NCBI GenBank assembly: GCA_002305995.1
Contig: DBRN01000012.1
Coordinates: 507,910 to 571,909, forward strand
Length of the DNA stretch: 64,000 nucleotides
Direction of reading: 5' to 3'
Source of the DNA: Atopobiaceae bacterium UBA1367
Lineage (GTDB): Bacteria; Actinomycetota; Coriobacteriia; Coriobacteriales; Atopobiaceae
Shown: in pieces, positions 8,848 to 17,434 of the stretch
Position numbering within the stretch: position 1 is the first letter of the stretch
How the letters are laid out: every line of letters begins with the position of its first letter
Program-made: the position numbers and the translations under genes
The notes under the pieces: model-generated
Seen by the model: only the letters and a program-made list of their open reading frames with translations
Told to the model about the DNA's origin: nothing
The model's database searches: none

Positions 8848-9527
8848 ACCCTCTCCATGAGCTCGATGACGCGTGCCACCACCTCGTCGACGCCCATCGC
8901 TGACGAGTCGATGTGGTGCGCGTCGTCTGCTGGGCGCAGCGGTGCCTCCCTGCGCGTTGAGTCGAGCTCGTCACGACGCCTGATCTCGGCAAGGATCGCC
9001 TGCTCCTCGGCGACGTCCGCCGAGGCCCGCGCGTCGCGCGCGACGTCGCCGCCCTCGCGCTGCACCGCACGGCGATGCGCTCGTGCCTCGGCATCGGCCG
9101 TCAGGAACACCTTGACATCGGCATGCGGGAACACGACCGTGCCGATGTCCCGGCCCTCCGCCACGACGTCGCCCGCCTTTCCGACGCGGCGCTGCAGCTC
9201 CACCATGACATCCCGGACGGCTGGGATGGCGGAGACGGCCGAGACGGCACGGTCGACCTCGGGCGTGCGGATGTCACGCGTGACGTCGCCGCCGTCGAGG
9301 AGGACCGTCTGCCCCTCCCCCGAGACGCCGAACTCGATGCGGACGCCCCGTGCGACGCCCGCGACGCCGTCCACGTCGTCGTCGGCGATGCCCCGCCGCA
9401 GGCACGCGAGCGTCACGCAGCGATACATGGCGCCGGTGTCGAGGTAGGTGAGTCCGCAGCGCTCCGCTATGGCGCGCGCGACGGTCGACTTGCCCGACCC
9501 GGCGGGCCCATCGATGGCAACTATCAT
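8844..9527 (-). CDS. cmk: Cytidylate kinase
   Basis: Phosphorylates CMP and dCMP with ATP. The 227-residue protein starts MIVAIDGPAGSGKST with its P-loop at about residues 7-15. It has the CMP-binding DTGAMYR and VVAEGRDIGTVVFP segments and an R-rich lid (RRRDELDSTR). I chose the ATG at 9527, which overlaps the upstream rluB stop as ATGA and gives the canonical family N-terminus; an extension to 9590 lies inside rluB. Co-transcribed with rluB upstream and plsC downstream. Confidence 0.95.
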   Translation of the reverse strand: MIVAIDGPAGSGKSTVARAIAERCGLTYLDTGAMYRCVTLACLRRGIADDDVDGVAGVARGVRIEFGVSGEGQTVLLDGGDVTRDIRTPEVDRAVSAVSAIPAVRDVMVELQRRVGKAGDVVAEGRDIGTVVFPHADVKVFLTADAEARAHRRAVQREGGDVARDARASADVAEEQAILAEIRRRDELDSTRREAPLRPADDAHHIDSSAMGVDEVVARVIELMERV

Positions 9528-10375
9528 GCTGTCTCCGTTTCTCCCGTGCGACGACGCCCCTGCGCCATGCGCGTGCGGGCTTGCTGGCACTCGCCCGTTC
9601 CCGTAAGCTCCTCTATCGCCCTGCGCTCGTCATCCGTGACCTCTCGCCAGCAGCCAGGCGCGACGTCGCCGAGGACCACCGGGCCGAACGTGTCCCGGTG
9701 CAGGCGGACCACCTCGTGCCCGACGGCCTTGAGCATGCGCTTGACCTGATGCTTCCTGCCCTCGTGGATGCGCAGGCCGACCACCGCATGGCCAGGGGGC
9801 ATCCCCTCCGCCACGACGGGGGTGGCCTGGGGGTCCTCCTCGCCCAGCAGCTCGACCTCCGCGGGCCGCGCGCGCCCGTCGTCGAGCATCACACCCGTGC
9901 GAAGCGTCTCCAGCGCACGCCTGGAGGGCGTGCCCCGGACGAGCGTGACGTAGTGCTTCCACACGTGCATCGAGGGGTGAAGCATGCGCTGTGCGGCGTC
10001 CCCGTCGGTGGTGAAGAGCAGGAGGCCCGTCGTGTCGGCGTCGAGCCTGCCCACCGGGAACAGCCCGGGATGGCGTGTGGTGGGGACGAGCCGTGCCACG
10101 CAGGGGCGCCCCTGGGGGTCGCGCATGGTGGACAGGCAGCCCCTCGGCTTGTTGAGTGCGATGTGGGTGTGCCCGTCCGCGAGGCGCACCTCGCGGCCGT
10201 CGACGGCGACGAGGTCGGTACGGGGGTCGACCTTGCTGCCCAGCTCGCTCACGACCGCGCCGTTCACGGTCACGCGTCCCGCCGTCATCAGGCTCTCCGC
10301 CCCGCGCCTGCTCGCCACCCCCGCGCGCGCGAGAAAGCGCTGCAGGCGCATGGTCCAAGGCCGCTCGTCAGTCAT
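9524..10375 (-). CDS. rluB: 23S rRNA pseudouridine synthase, RluB/RsuA family
   Basis: Converts a uridine to pseudouridine in 23S rRNA. The 283-residue protein has an N-terminal S4 RNA-binding domain (MRLQRFLARAGVASRR, about residues 9-60) and a catalytic domain with the family GRLDADTTGLLL motif carrying the catalytic aspartate, plus the EGRKHQVKRM motif near the end of the catalytic core. The ATG at 10375 overlaps scpB by 8 bases; an open frame upstream is scpB in another phase. In the order scpA-scpB-rluB-cmk it matches the common Gram-positive arrangement. RluB is favoured over RsuA by this context. Confidence 0.9.
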   Translation of the reverse strand: MTDERPWTMRLQRFLARAGVASRRGAESLMTAGRVTVNGAVVSELGSKVDPRTDLVAVDGREVRLADGHTHIALNKPRGCLSTMRDPQGRPCVARLVPTTRHPGLFPVGRLDADTTGLLLFTTDGDAAQRMLHPSMHVWKHYVTLVRGTPSRRALETLRTGVMLDDGRARPAEVELLGEEDPQATPVVAEGMPPGHAVVGLRIHEGRKHQVKRMLKAVGHEVVRLHRDTFGPVVLGDVAPGCWREVTDDERRAIEELTGTGECQQARTRMAQGRRRTGETETA

Positions 10376-11120
10376 CCAGGCCATCCTCCCAGTCGTCCGC
10401 CCATGCCGGGGTCGTCTGGGGCTCGTCGTCCCAACCATTCTCCTGTCCGTGTGACGCGTCATCGCGCCCGCCGTAGGCGTCCAGGAGCTCGTGCTCGTCA
10501 TCGATGTCGGCCGAGGCCTCCTCGAGGGTCGACGAGATCACGCGGCCGCTCAGGCGCTCGCGGATGAACTGTCGCGACTCCTCGTCGGGCGCAAAGTCCT
10601 CGAGCGGGGGCAGGTCGCGCAGCGAGCGCAGGCCAAAGCGCTCGAGGAAGGCCTTGGTGGTCCCGTAGAGGATGGCACCGGCACGGCCGTTGTCCCGCCC
10701 GACCTCGCGCACGAGGCCCTTGTCGCGCAGAGACGCGATCACGCCGTCGGAGTTCACCCCGCGCACGGCCTTGACGCCCTCGCGGGTGCAGGGCTGGTGG
10801 TAGGCGATGACGGCGAGCGCCTCGAGCGCCGCCTGGGAGAGGCGGCGGGCGTCCCATGAGAGGACATAGCCCTCCACCTGCTCGTGGTAGGCGGGGTGGG
10901 TGAAGAGCCGCCACCCGCCCGCGACCTCGCGCAGCTGAAAGCCGCGGTTGGTGTCCATGTACTCCGCCGAGAGCTCGGCGAGCGCGCCGGAGACGTCGCC
11001 CGGGCTGGCGTCGAGGGCGCGGGCGAGGTCGACGGCGGGCACTGCGTCGACCGATACGAGCAGCAGCGCCTCGAGCGCGCCCTTGAGCTCCCCTGTCCCG
11101 AGCCGATCGAGGTCGATCAT
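10368..11120 (-). CDS. scpB: Segregation and condensation protein B
   Basis: Winged-helix kleisin-interacting subunit of the SMC-ScpAB chromosome condensation complex. The 250-residue protein shows the typical LEALLLVS start, the EVAGGWRL segment, the LSQAALEALAVIAYHQP motif and VRGVNSDGVIASL, all conserved in ScpB. The C-terminal about 60 residues are acidic and probably disordered. Overlaps scpA by 4 bases (ATGA) and rluB by 8. Confidence 0.95.
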   Translation of the reverse strand: MIDLDRLGTGELKGALEALLLVSVDAVPAVDLARALDASPGDVSGALAELSAEYMDTNRGFQLREVAGGWRLFTHPAYHEQVEGYVLSWDARRLSQAALEALAVIAYHQPCTREGVKAVRGVNSDGVIASLRDKGLVREVGRDNGRAGAILYGTTKAFLERFGLRSLRDLPPLEDFAPDEESRQFIRERLSGRVISSTLEEASADIDDEHELLDAYGGRDDASHGQENGWDDEPQTTPAWADDWEDGLDD

Positions 11121-11935
11121 GCGAGACCCTCCTCACTGCTGGTGAGCTCGGAGCCGTCGAGCTCGAACGGGGGCGCGCCCTCCACGTGGGCGACGTCTAT
11201 CTCCCCGAAGGTGTCGGGCTGCGACAGCACCACCGAGCCCTGCTTGAACAGCTCCAGGATCGCCAGGAACGTGGCCACCACTGCCTCGACGGAGCTCTGC
11301 CCGTCAAGCAGCTCGGAGAACGTCATCTGCCCACGCGTGCGCATCAGGCGGTCGACCGTCGCCACCGTGAGCGCCATGGGCAGGCGCTTGGGCGCCACAT
11401 GCTCGGCCCCCAGCAGCAGGCTCTCGCGACGGCCGTCGAGATCGGCGCAGATGACCGCGAGCGAGCGCAGGCTGATGTCCTCGAGGTAGTCTGGCACGAG
11501 GTCCAGGAAGGCCGGTTCGGGACCTGCGGTGCGCGGCGCCATGAGGGCCTCGGCCTCCATGCGCCCTGAGAGCGCCAGGGCGGCGTTGCGAAACTGCTTG
11601 TACGCAACGAGGCGCGCCACGAGGACCTCGCGAACCTCATCGGGCGAGAGGCTGGCGAGGTCGTCCCCGTCGTCCTCGGTGCCGCTCGCGCGCGCGCGAG
11701 GCGCATCGTCGGGCACGAGCGAGGCGGCCTTCATGTCGAGCAGCGTGGACGCCACGAGAAGGAAGTCGCTCGCCACGTCGAGGTCGAGCCCGCCCATGCG
11801 CTCGACCTCGGCGAGATACTGGTCGGCGACCTCGGTGACCGAGATCGATCCGATGGCCACCCTCTGCCTGCTCACCAGCTGCAGGAGCAGGTCGAAGGGA
11901 CCGCTGTAGGCCTGCGTGCGGACGGCGAACGACAT
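11117..11935 (-). CDS. scpA: Segregation and condensation protein A
   Basis: Kleisin subunit that bridges the SMC head domains with ScpB. The 272-residue protein begins with the typical YSGPFDLLLQLV block, followed by ISVTEVADQYL and FLLVASTLLDMKAASLVP. The C-terminal winged helix includes TFLAILELFKQG. It is translated just upstream of scpB with a 4-base overlap, which fits fixed stoichiometry. The ATG at 11935 lies 4 bases after the stop of the M50 peptidase gene. Confidence 0.95.
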   Translation of the reverse strand: MSFAVRTQAYSGPFDLLLQLVSRQRVAIGSISVTEVADQYLAEVERMGGLDLDVASDFLLVASTLLDMKAASLVPDDAPRARASGTEDDGDDLASLSPDEVREVLVARLVAYKQFRNAALALSGRMEAEALMAPRTAGPEPAFLDLVPDYLEDISLRSLAVICADLDGRRESLLLGAEHVAPKRLPMALTVATVDRLMRTRGQMTFSELLDGQSSVEAVVATFLAILELFKQGSVVLSQPDTFGEIDVAHVEGAPPFELDGSELTSSEEGLA

Positions 11936-11939
11936 GCGC

Positions 11940-12638
11940 TCACACCCATCCGAGGAGCAGGTCGGCGAGACGGCCGGCGGTGGCGTCGAGGTAGATGCCC
12001 AGAGGGTCGAGGCCCAGCACCATGGGCACGACGTAGAGCAGGACCATCAGGATGGGCAGCGAGTACTGCTGCACGACGTAGTAGCGCTGGCGGGCCTCGC
12101 CCTTGAGCAGCGGTGACACGATGGAGGACCCGTCCAGCGGCGGCAGGGGCATGAGGTTGAAGAAGGCCAGGATGCAGTTGACGTACACGTAGGTCGCGAC
12201 CACCTCATAGGCCCAACGATGGGCCCAGTAGGCCACTCCCCCCATCAGGACGACATCGGCGGCCACCCCCATGAGCAGGCGGCAGACCAGGGCGCCGACG
12301 CAGGCCTGCACGACGTTGGTCGCGGGGCCGGCGAAGGCGACGAGCACCTCGTCGCGCCGCGGGTTGCGCAGGTTGTTGGGGTTGTAGGGCACCGGCTTCG
12401 CGAAGGCGAATATCGGTCCGCCCATGAGCCCCATGATCAGGGGGAGCACGACCGACCCAAAGCGGTCGATGTGGGCCAGCGGGTTGATCGTGAGCCTGCC
12501 GGCGCGCTCCGCGGTCGTGTCGCCCAGCCGATGGGCCACATAGGCATGGCCGAACTCATGGAGCGACGCGGACAGCATCACCAGGAAGATCGAGATCACG
12601 GTGACGAAGATGCGATCGGTGGTCATATGGGAAAGCAC
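11940..12638 (-). CDS. Site-2-protease-family M50 zinc metallopeptidase (small, PDZ-less)
   Basis: Polytopic membrane protein of 232 residues with about five to six hydrophobic segments. The zinc motif HEFGH lies near residues 27-31 in the first membrane segment, and the partner motif NLMPLPPLDG is near residue 165, as in the small S2P family that lacks a PDZ domain. These proteins cut membrane-embedded substrates; the substrate here is unknown. The start is a GTG at 12638 with GGGAG 10 bases upstream; an in-frame ATG at 12626 is possible but has a poorer ribosome site. It precedes scpA as in many Gram-positive genomes. Confidence 0.87.
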   Translation of the reverse strand: MLSHMTTDRIFVTVISIFLVMLSASLHEFGHAYVAHRLGDTTAERAGRLTINPLAHIDRFGSVVLPLIMGLMGGPIFAFAKPVPYNPNNLRNPRRDEVLVAFAGPATNVVQACVGALVCRLLMGVAADVVLMGGVAYWAHRWAYEVVATYVYVNCILAFFNLMPLPPLDGSSIVSPLLKGEARQRYYVVQQYSLPILMVLLYVVPMVLGLDPLGIYLDATAGRLADLLLGWV

Positions 12639-12641
12639 TGC

Positions 12642-13313
12642 TCACGCACTCCCTTCGCGGCGCTCGCGCAACGAGGCCGAAAGCCTCATGCAGAGCCAGT
12701 CTGCACAGAACAGGATGATGGACGCAATCGCAAGGTCCCCGCGCAGGGCACCACCAAAGGGGGTCTCGTACACGAGCACTCCCAGAAGCCCCGGAGGGAT
12801 CAGGGACGACGTGAGGTTGAGCGCGCTGACGAGCGTGGCGCGGTGGGCGTCCGTCAGCACCGCCGCAAGGACGAAGGACGCGGCGAGGGCGATGGCGGCC
12901 AGGCGCAGCGCGAGGGCCAGCAGGTGGAGCGCCTGCGCGGCCAGGAAGGCGAGGGGGCGCGGGAGGCGCCGCCCCGCCTGCGGGGCCACACGTCGCGAGG
13001 GCGCCTGATACGGCGCCTGCTGCGGCGGACTTGGGACCGCCTGCGGCGCCCCTGTCGGTCCCTGCCGATACAGGGGGGCGGCCTCGGCCGTGCGTTGGTC
13101 GGGCATCCGCCGCGGGGCCACGGCGCGACGCGGCGCCTGCGCTGGCCGCAGGACCGTGTGGGGGACGTCGCGGGCGCCGGCCTCCGATCGGGCGCGTCCC
13201 GCGCCCATGGTCGTGCGGCCAGGCTCGTCGACGCCCTCGTCCCCCAGCTCGTCCGGGAGGTCCACGTCCATGCCGAGGTAGGGGCTCGCGCCCGCGCGCG
13301 GATCGTAGGTCAT
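12642..13313 (-). CDS. Membrane protein of unknown function with long Pro/Ala/Arg-rich N-terminal region
   Basis: I do not recognise a family. The 223-residue protein has an acidic start (DVDLPDELGDEGVDE at about 16-30), then about 85 residues rich in Pro, Ala, Gln and Arg that look disordered. Next is a long hydrophobic stretch at about 119-153 and one or two further hydrophobic segments at about 166-185 and 192-211, ending in a short basic tail. The ATG overlaps the stop of the ABC-F gene (ATGA), so the two are translationally coupled. It sits 3 bases before the M50 peptidase gene. Reality as a gene is supported by the exact overlap and the coherent membrane topology. Confidence 0.65.
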   Translation of the reverse strand: MTYDPRAGASPYLGMDVDLPDELGDEGVDEPGRTTMGAGRARSEAGARDVPHTVLRPAQAPRRAVAPRRMPDQRTAEAAPLYRQGPTGAPQAVPSPPQQAPYQAPSRRVAPQAGRRLPRPLAFLAAQALHLLALALRLAAIALAASFVLAAVLTDAHRATLVSALNLTSSLIPPGLLGVLVYETPFGGALRGDLAIASIILFCADWLCMRLSASLRERREGSA

Positions 13314-15298
13314 GCTCCCACCTCGACTCTCTCCGTCAGCTCGAGCCACTCCTCCTCGAGTGCGGGGATCTTCCTCGACAGCGCGTCGTACTCGCGCATG
13401 CATCGATCGAAGCGAGCCGAGTCGGCGTAGAGCTCCTCCGAGGCCATGAGCGCCATGAGCTCGTCGTAGCGCTTCCGCATCGGCTCGAGCGCGGCGTCTA
13501 TCTCCCTCAGGCGCTGGCGCTCGCTGCGCAGCGCACGGCTCGCGGCGTTGCGCGCCTCTGCCTCGGCGCGCCTCTGCTCGCGCGTCTTGACGTTGCGACC
13601 CTGCGCCCTCGGCTCCTTCGCTGCCTGCCGCGCGGTTGTGGCGGAGGGGGCGGGGGCATCCGCTGCCGCCCGCGCCTCGAGCTCGGCGCGCTTGAACAGG
13701 TAGTAGTCGTAGTCGCCATCGTAGACGGTCACCGTGTGGTCGCGCACGTCGACGACCTTGTTGGCCACGGCGCGAACCAGGTGCTCGTCGTGGCTGATCA
13801 GCACGATGGTGCCGGGGAAGTCTATCAGGGCGCGCTCGAGCACGTCGACCGAGTCGATGTCGAGGTGGTTGGTCGGCTCGTCCAGGCACAGAAGCGGGTC
13901 GGGCGCCACAAGCATCTTGGCGAGCGCAAGGCGTGCCCGTTCTCCGCCCGACAGGATCCCCACACGCTTGTCGACGTCGTCGCCGTGGAAGAGGAACGCG
14001 CCCAGCAGGCGGCGCTCCTCGGAGGTCGTCCATCCCAGGGCCACCTCGCCCATCTCGCCCAAGACGGTGTTGGCGGGGTTCAGCGTCTCGAGCTGATGCT
14101 GGGCGTAGTAGGCCTGCGTCACGTTCTGCCCAAGCTCCACGCGCCCCGCCGTGGGCCGCTCGTGGCCGCAGACGAGCCTCATGAGCGTCGACTTGCCGGC
14201 ACCGTTGGGTCCGACCAGCGCGACGCGGTCTCCCCGGTAGAGCACCAGGTCGACGTCCTCGTACACGAGGTTGTCGCCGTAGGCCTTCGTCACGCCGTCC
14301 AGACGCACGACCACCTCTCCCGTGCGCGGTGGATCGGGGAAGCTGAAGCGCACCCGCCGTGACGACTCGGGGAGGACGACGAGCTCCCGCTTGATCCTCT
14401 CGAGCCTCTTCACGCGCTCCTGGACCTGACGGGCCTTCGTGGGCTTGTAGCGGAAGCGCTCCACGAAGGCCTCGATGTGGGCGATGTCGCGCTCCTGCGC
14501 CGCACGCGTGGCGCGGAGTTGCTCGAGGTTGTCCTCCCGCTGGCGCAGGTAGCCAGAGTAGTTGCCCGCGTAGGTCATCAGGCGCTTGTTCTCCAGCGCC
14601 GCGACGTGGCTGACGCACGCGTCCATGAAGGCGCGGTCGTGGCTCACGAGCAGCACCGCACCGTCGTAGCCGGCCAGGAACTGCTCGAGCCACCTCACGC
14701 TCTCGAGGTCGAGATGGTTGGTCGGCTCGTCGAGGAGCAGGAGGTCGGGATGGCGCAGGAGGAGCTTCGAGAGCGCGATACGCATCTGCCACCCACCGGA
14801 GAACTCCCTGGCCGGCTTGTCGAAGTCCTCCACGGGAAAGCCCAGGCCGCCCAGGATCTGCCGCGCCCGCGCCTCGAGCCCGTAGCCGCCCAGGCGCTCG
14901 AACCTGTCCTGTGCCGCCCCGTAGCGCTCCAGGAGCCGGTCGAACGCCGTGCCGGATGCGGCGGCGTCCGCCTGCGCGATCTCGTCCTCCATCTGCGCGA
15001 TGCGCCTCTCGAGCCGACGGAGCTCGGTGGCGGAGTCCATCACCTCGGCAAGCGCGGACTTCTCGCCCATCAGGTGCGTCTCCTGCTCGAGGTAGCCGAT
15101 GGTCGTGTCGCGCGCGAAGCTCACCGTGCCCGCATCGGGGCGCTCCTGTCCCATGATGATCTTGAGCAGGGTCGTCTTTCCGGCGCCGTTGGGACCCACG
15201 AGACCCCAGCGCTCGCCGGCATTGAGCTGCAGCGTGGCGGCCGTGTACAGGACACGGCCGCCAAACGACTTCTCGATCTTGTCTGCAAGGGCAATCAA
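13310..15298 (-). CDS. ABC-F family ATPase (translation factor type)
   Basis: Soluble protein with two ABC ATPase domains and no membrane segment, the ABC-F class that acts on the ribosome. At 662 residues it has Walker A GPNGAGKT at 35-42 and a second GPNGAGKS near 350. Both halves show LSGG-type signatures (FSGGWQMR, LSGGERAR), LLDEPTNHLDLES-type Walker B motifs, and an arginine/lysine-rich interdomain linker. A C-terminal coiled coil (about 560-650) follows. I chose the TTG at 15298, with AGAGGAG 5 bases upstream. The frame is open to 15379, but a promoter at 15333-15360 lies inside that extension, which argues against it. Which ABC-F subgroup (regulatory or antibiotic-protecting) cannot be decided. 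Confidence 0.9.
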   Translation of the reverse strand: MIALADKIEKSFGGRVLYTAATLQLNAGERWGLVGPNGAGKTTLLKIIMGQERPDAGTVSFARDTTIGYLEQETHLMGEKSALAEVMDSATELRRLERRIAQMEDEIAQADAAASGTAFDRLLERYGAAQDRFERLGGYGLEARARQILGGLGFPVEDFDKPAREFSGGWQMRIALSKLLLRHPDLLLLDEPTNHLDLESVRWLEQFLAGYDGAVLLVSHDRAFMDACVSHVAALENKRLMTYAGNYSGYLRQREDNLEQLRATRAAQERDIAHIEAFVERFRYKPTKARQVQERVKRLERIKRELVVLPESSRRVRFSFPDPPRTGEVVVRLDGVTKAYGDNLVYEDVDLVLYRGDRVALVGPNGAGKSTLMRLVCGHERPTAGRVELGQNVTQAYYAQHQLETLNPANTVLGEMGEVALGWTTSEERRLLGAFLFHGDDVDKRVGILSGGERARLALAKMLVAPDPLLCLDEPTNHLDIDSVDVLERALIDFPGTIVLISHDEHLVRAVANKVVDVRDHTVTVYDGDYDYYLFKRAELEARAAADAPAPSATTARQAAKEPRAQGRNVKTREQRRAEAEARNAASRALRSERQRLREIDAALEPMRKRYDELMALMASEELYADSARFDRCMREYDALSRKIPALEEEWLELTERVEVGA

Positions 15299-15332
15299 AG
15301 GCGCTCCTCTGCCATGCGGCGTTCCGCCCAGA

Positions 15333-15360
15333 AGTATACGTGATGGCGCGGCGCTGTCGC
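15333..15360 (-). promoter_or_regulatory. Putative sigma-70 promoter for ABC-F gene
   Basis: Minus strand: -10 box TATACT (15333-15338), 16-base spacer, -35-like GCGACA (15355-15360, 4 of 6 matches). The expected transcription start is near 15326, giving a leader of about 28 bases to the TTG start at 15298. Confidence 0.55.
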
Positions 15361-15409
15361 AGGCGTCCACGCAAAGCACCGAGAACGACCGCTCCAGGGC
15401 GCGCCCCGC

Positions 15410-16639
15410 TCAGCGTCGAGCACCCTGGAGCTTCATGTGCACGATGCGGTACACGGACTCGGCAAGGCGCGCCTCGCTCACCTCGCCGGAGGCGACGGCA
15501 TCGAGCATGGCCTGGTATGCCGCATCGAAGTCCTCGGGCATGAGCAGCGCGTCCGCACCCGCGAGGAAGGCCTCGACCGCGACGCGACCGTGCCCGTATC
15601 GCCCGACGACGGCACCCATGCCCAGCGAGTCGGTCACCACCACGCCCCCAAACCCGAGCCCTTCGCGCAGGAGCCCCTGCATGACCTCACTCGACAGGGA
15701 TGCGGGAAGGTCGTCGCCGGTCAGCTCCGGGCAGGAGATGTGTCCCACCATGATCATGGGCACGCCGGCCTCGATCGCGGCGGCAAACGGCACGAGCTCC
15801 TCCGTGGCCATCTCGTCGGCCGTCCTGTGCGAGTAGACGGCACCGTCGTGCGAGTCCCCCTCGGCCCTGCCTATGCCCGGAAAGTGCTTCGCGCAGCAGA
15901 TGACGTGCTGCGAGCTCAGGCCCCTCACCTGCGCGGCGACCATCCGCGCCACGAGCTCCGCGTCCGATCCGAACGAGCGGCGCGCCATGGTGTCGGACTC
16001 GGGATTGCTCGCGATGTCGGCGACGGGCGCGAAGTCCGCCGTGAAGCCCAGGTCGCGCAGGTATGACCCCATGTGGGCGGCCACGTCTCGGGCGTGATCG
16101 GCGTCGGCCGCCTCGCCGACATCGCGCATGTCACCCACGTTCTCGATGGCAAAGCCCTCGTTGCCCCCGATGCGGGAGACCGTGCCGCCCTCCTCGTCCA
16201 CGGCCAGCAGGATGGGCACGCCGCACGCCTCCAGGGCATGGTCGGCGGTGGTGCGCAGCATCTCGGTGGTCTGGTCGGCGTCGACCAGGTTCTGCTGGAA
16301 GTAGATGATGCCGCCGACCGGCCGCTCCGCCAGCGCCTGCCTCGTCGCGTCGCCGGCAGCCGTCACCACCTCGTCGGTGTAGTCCGACACCAGGCTCTCG
16401 GGCGTCACGAAGAAGAGCTGGGCCACGCGTTGCTCGATCGAGAGCGAACCCGTGAGCTCCCCTGCCGCGAACGCACAGGAGACGTCGTCGTCCGCACGCA
16501 CGCGACGTGCGATGGCGGCAGGCGCCCCGAGCGCCTCCCGGACGATGGGGGCCAGGGAATCTCCGTCCCCGCCTCGGCCCACGCATGCCAGGGCGGCGCA
16601 GGACAGCAGGAGCATGGTGAGCAGGCGCAGGCGTCTCAT
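15410..16639 (-). CDS. Glycoside hydrolase family 3 beta-N-acetylhexosaminidase-like lipoprotein (NagZ-like)
   Basis: Predicted exported enzyme acting on N-acetylglucosaminides of cell-wall fragments. The 409-residue protein begins MRRLRLLTMLLLSC: a short basic, hydrophobic signal with a lipoprotein-like cysteine at 14 (LLSC); Cys19 is an alternative. The GH3 barrel shows AVDEEGGTVSRI, DFAPVADIASNP, KHFPGIGRAEGDSHDG (the DSH acid/base motif of NagZ enzymes) and the nucleophile aspartate in VVVTDSLGMGAV. The ATG at 16639 has AAGGG 5 bases upstream and is preferred to a GTG at 16645. Encoded alone between the ABC-F promoter and the tRNA-Val terminator. Confidence 0.88.
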   Translation of the reverse strand: MRRLRLLTMLLLSCAALACVGRGGDGDSLAPIVREALGAPAAIARRVRADDDVSCAFAAGELTGSLSIEQRVAQLFFVTPESLVSDYTDEVVTAAGDATRQALAERPVGGIIYFQQNLVDADQTTEMLRTTADHALEACGVPILLAVDEEGGTVSRIGGNEGFAIENVGDMRDVGEAADADHARDVAAHMGSYLRDLGFTADFAPVADIASNPESDTMARRSFGSDAELVARMVAAQVRGLSSQHVICCAKHFPGIGRAEGDSHDGAVYSHRTADEMATEELVPFAAAIEAGVPMIMVGHISCPELTGDDLPASLSSEVMQGLLREGLGFGGVVVTDSLGMGAVVGRYGHGRVAVEAFLAGADALLMPEDFDAAYQAMLDAVASGEVSEARLAESVYRIVHMKLQGARR

Positions 16640-16700
16640 GGGCACCCTTCCGCAGGGGACGGTCCCATCACCCGTCGTGCGGGCGTCGGCGCGCCGCCCT

Positions 16701-16738
16701 GAAGAGAGAAGGGCCAGAAACCCCTGGTCCCTGGCCCT
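16701..16738 (-). terminator. Rho-independent terminator after tRNA-Val
   Basis: On the minus strand an 8-bp stem (AGGGCCAG / CTGGCCCT, 16710-16738) with a 13-base loop is followed by a T-rich tract (TCTCTCTTC, 16701-16709). It lies 10 bases after the tRNA-Val CCA end. Confidence 0.75.
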
Positions 16739-16747
16739 GCGTTCCGA

Positions 16748-16822
16748 TGGTGGGCGATGCTGGATTCGAACCAGCGACCCCTTCCGTGTGAAGGAAGTGC
16801 TCTACCCCTGAGCCAATCGCCC
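16748..16822 (-). tRNA. tRNA-Val, anticodon CAC
   Basis: Full cloverleaf: 7-bp acceptor stem GGGCGAT/ATCGCCC, D-arm with GGCTCAGGGGTAGAGC, anticodon stem CTTCC/GGAAG with loop TTCACAC (anticodon CAC, reads GTG), T-arm with GGTTCGAATCC, discriminator A, and a genomically encoded CCA (16748-16750). A -10-like TACCAT at 16835-16840 lies 12 bases upstream of the 5' end, without a convincing -35 box. Confidence 0.96.
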
Positions 16823-16962
16823 TTGCAAGGAAGCATGGTAGCAGACTTGCATGCGCCGCGCCACCGGAAATGCCGGACACCCAGGGACGGGCGACCTGCC
16901 GAGAGGGCACCGTGCGACATGCGCGACCGCGCGTTTCCGTGCGACCGACTGCGCCCCCACGC

Positions 16963-17370
16963 CTACTTGCGCAGCTGTTCCCTGACGATGCGCGCCGCGA
17001 CCACGAGCGTCACGAGGCCGATGCCGGCGATGAGCCCAGCGAGAACGTGCTGCGCGACCTGGACATCCTGTCCGACGAGCACCAGGAAGGCGATGGCCGC
17101 CGCAGCCACGAGGGTGAGCGCCAGCGCCTTCGTCCTGATCCTCGCGGTGTTCGAGGGCACGTTGGCGAGCACGGCCGTGCGCACGCCGAAGACCGTCGAC
17201 AGCAGGCCCTCGCCTGTCGTCACCCATGCGTCGGCGTCGGCGAGGTCGGCGCCGACCAGAACGGCCCCGAAGGCGCACGTGCCCAAGCCGGCAAACAGTG
17301 CCACGAGACAACAGACCTTGAGCAGCTTTCCCTCTCCGCCCACAACGCCTCCATTCCTCGGAGTGTGCAT
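16963..17370 (-). CDS. Small membrane protein of unknown function
   Basis: I do not recognise a family. The 135-residue protein has three hydrophobic segments: about 18-42 (LLKVCCLVALFAGLG), about 88-107 and about 112-132, with a short polar N-terminus and a basic C-terminal tail (RIVREQLRK). The segment between the first and second helices contains an ADADAW stretch. The ATG at 17370 has only a weak GGGCGG upstream; a GTG at 17388 is in frame. It is alone between the tRNA pair and tRNA-Val, on the same strand, so it may be read through from the tRNA promoter. Confidence 0.6.
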   Translation of the reverse strand: MHTPRNGGVVGGEGKLLKVCCLVALFAGLGTCAFGAVLVGADLADADAWVTTGEGLLSTVFGVRTAVLANVPSNTARIRTKALALTLVAAAAIAFLVLVGQDVQVAQHVLAGLIAGIGLVTLVVAARIVREQLRK

Positions 17371-17397
17371 GCCGCCCAACCCCGACACGACGCAGAA

Positions 17398-17426
17398 CAG
17401 GCCACGAGATCGCCTCCCGTGGCCTG
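17398..17426 (-). terminator. Hairpin terminator after CAT tRNA
   Basis: A 9-bp GC-rich stem (CAGGCCACG / CGTGGCCTG) with an 11-base loop, 9 bases past the CCA end of the tRNA, followed on the minus strand by TTCTG. The U-tract is short, so termination may be partial. Confidence 0.6.
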
Positions 17427-17434
17427 TGGCGTGT

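Noticed and set aside
7259..9094. Upstream part of a 1081-codon minus-strand frame that ends with the DUF512 protein
   Set aside because: This stretch runs out of phase through ispH, plsC and cmk and has no recognisable domains. Only 5849-7258 is real.
13314..15374. Upstream part of a 910-codon frame ending in the unknown membrane protein
   Set aside because: It is out of phase with the ABC-F gene, whose two ABC domains are certain; it is a Arg/Pro/Ala-rich shadow.
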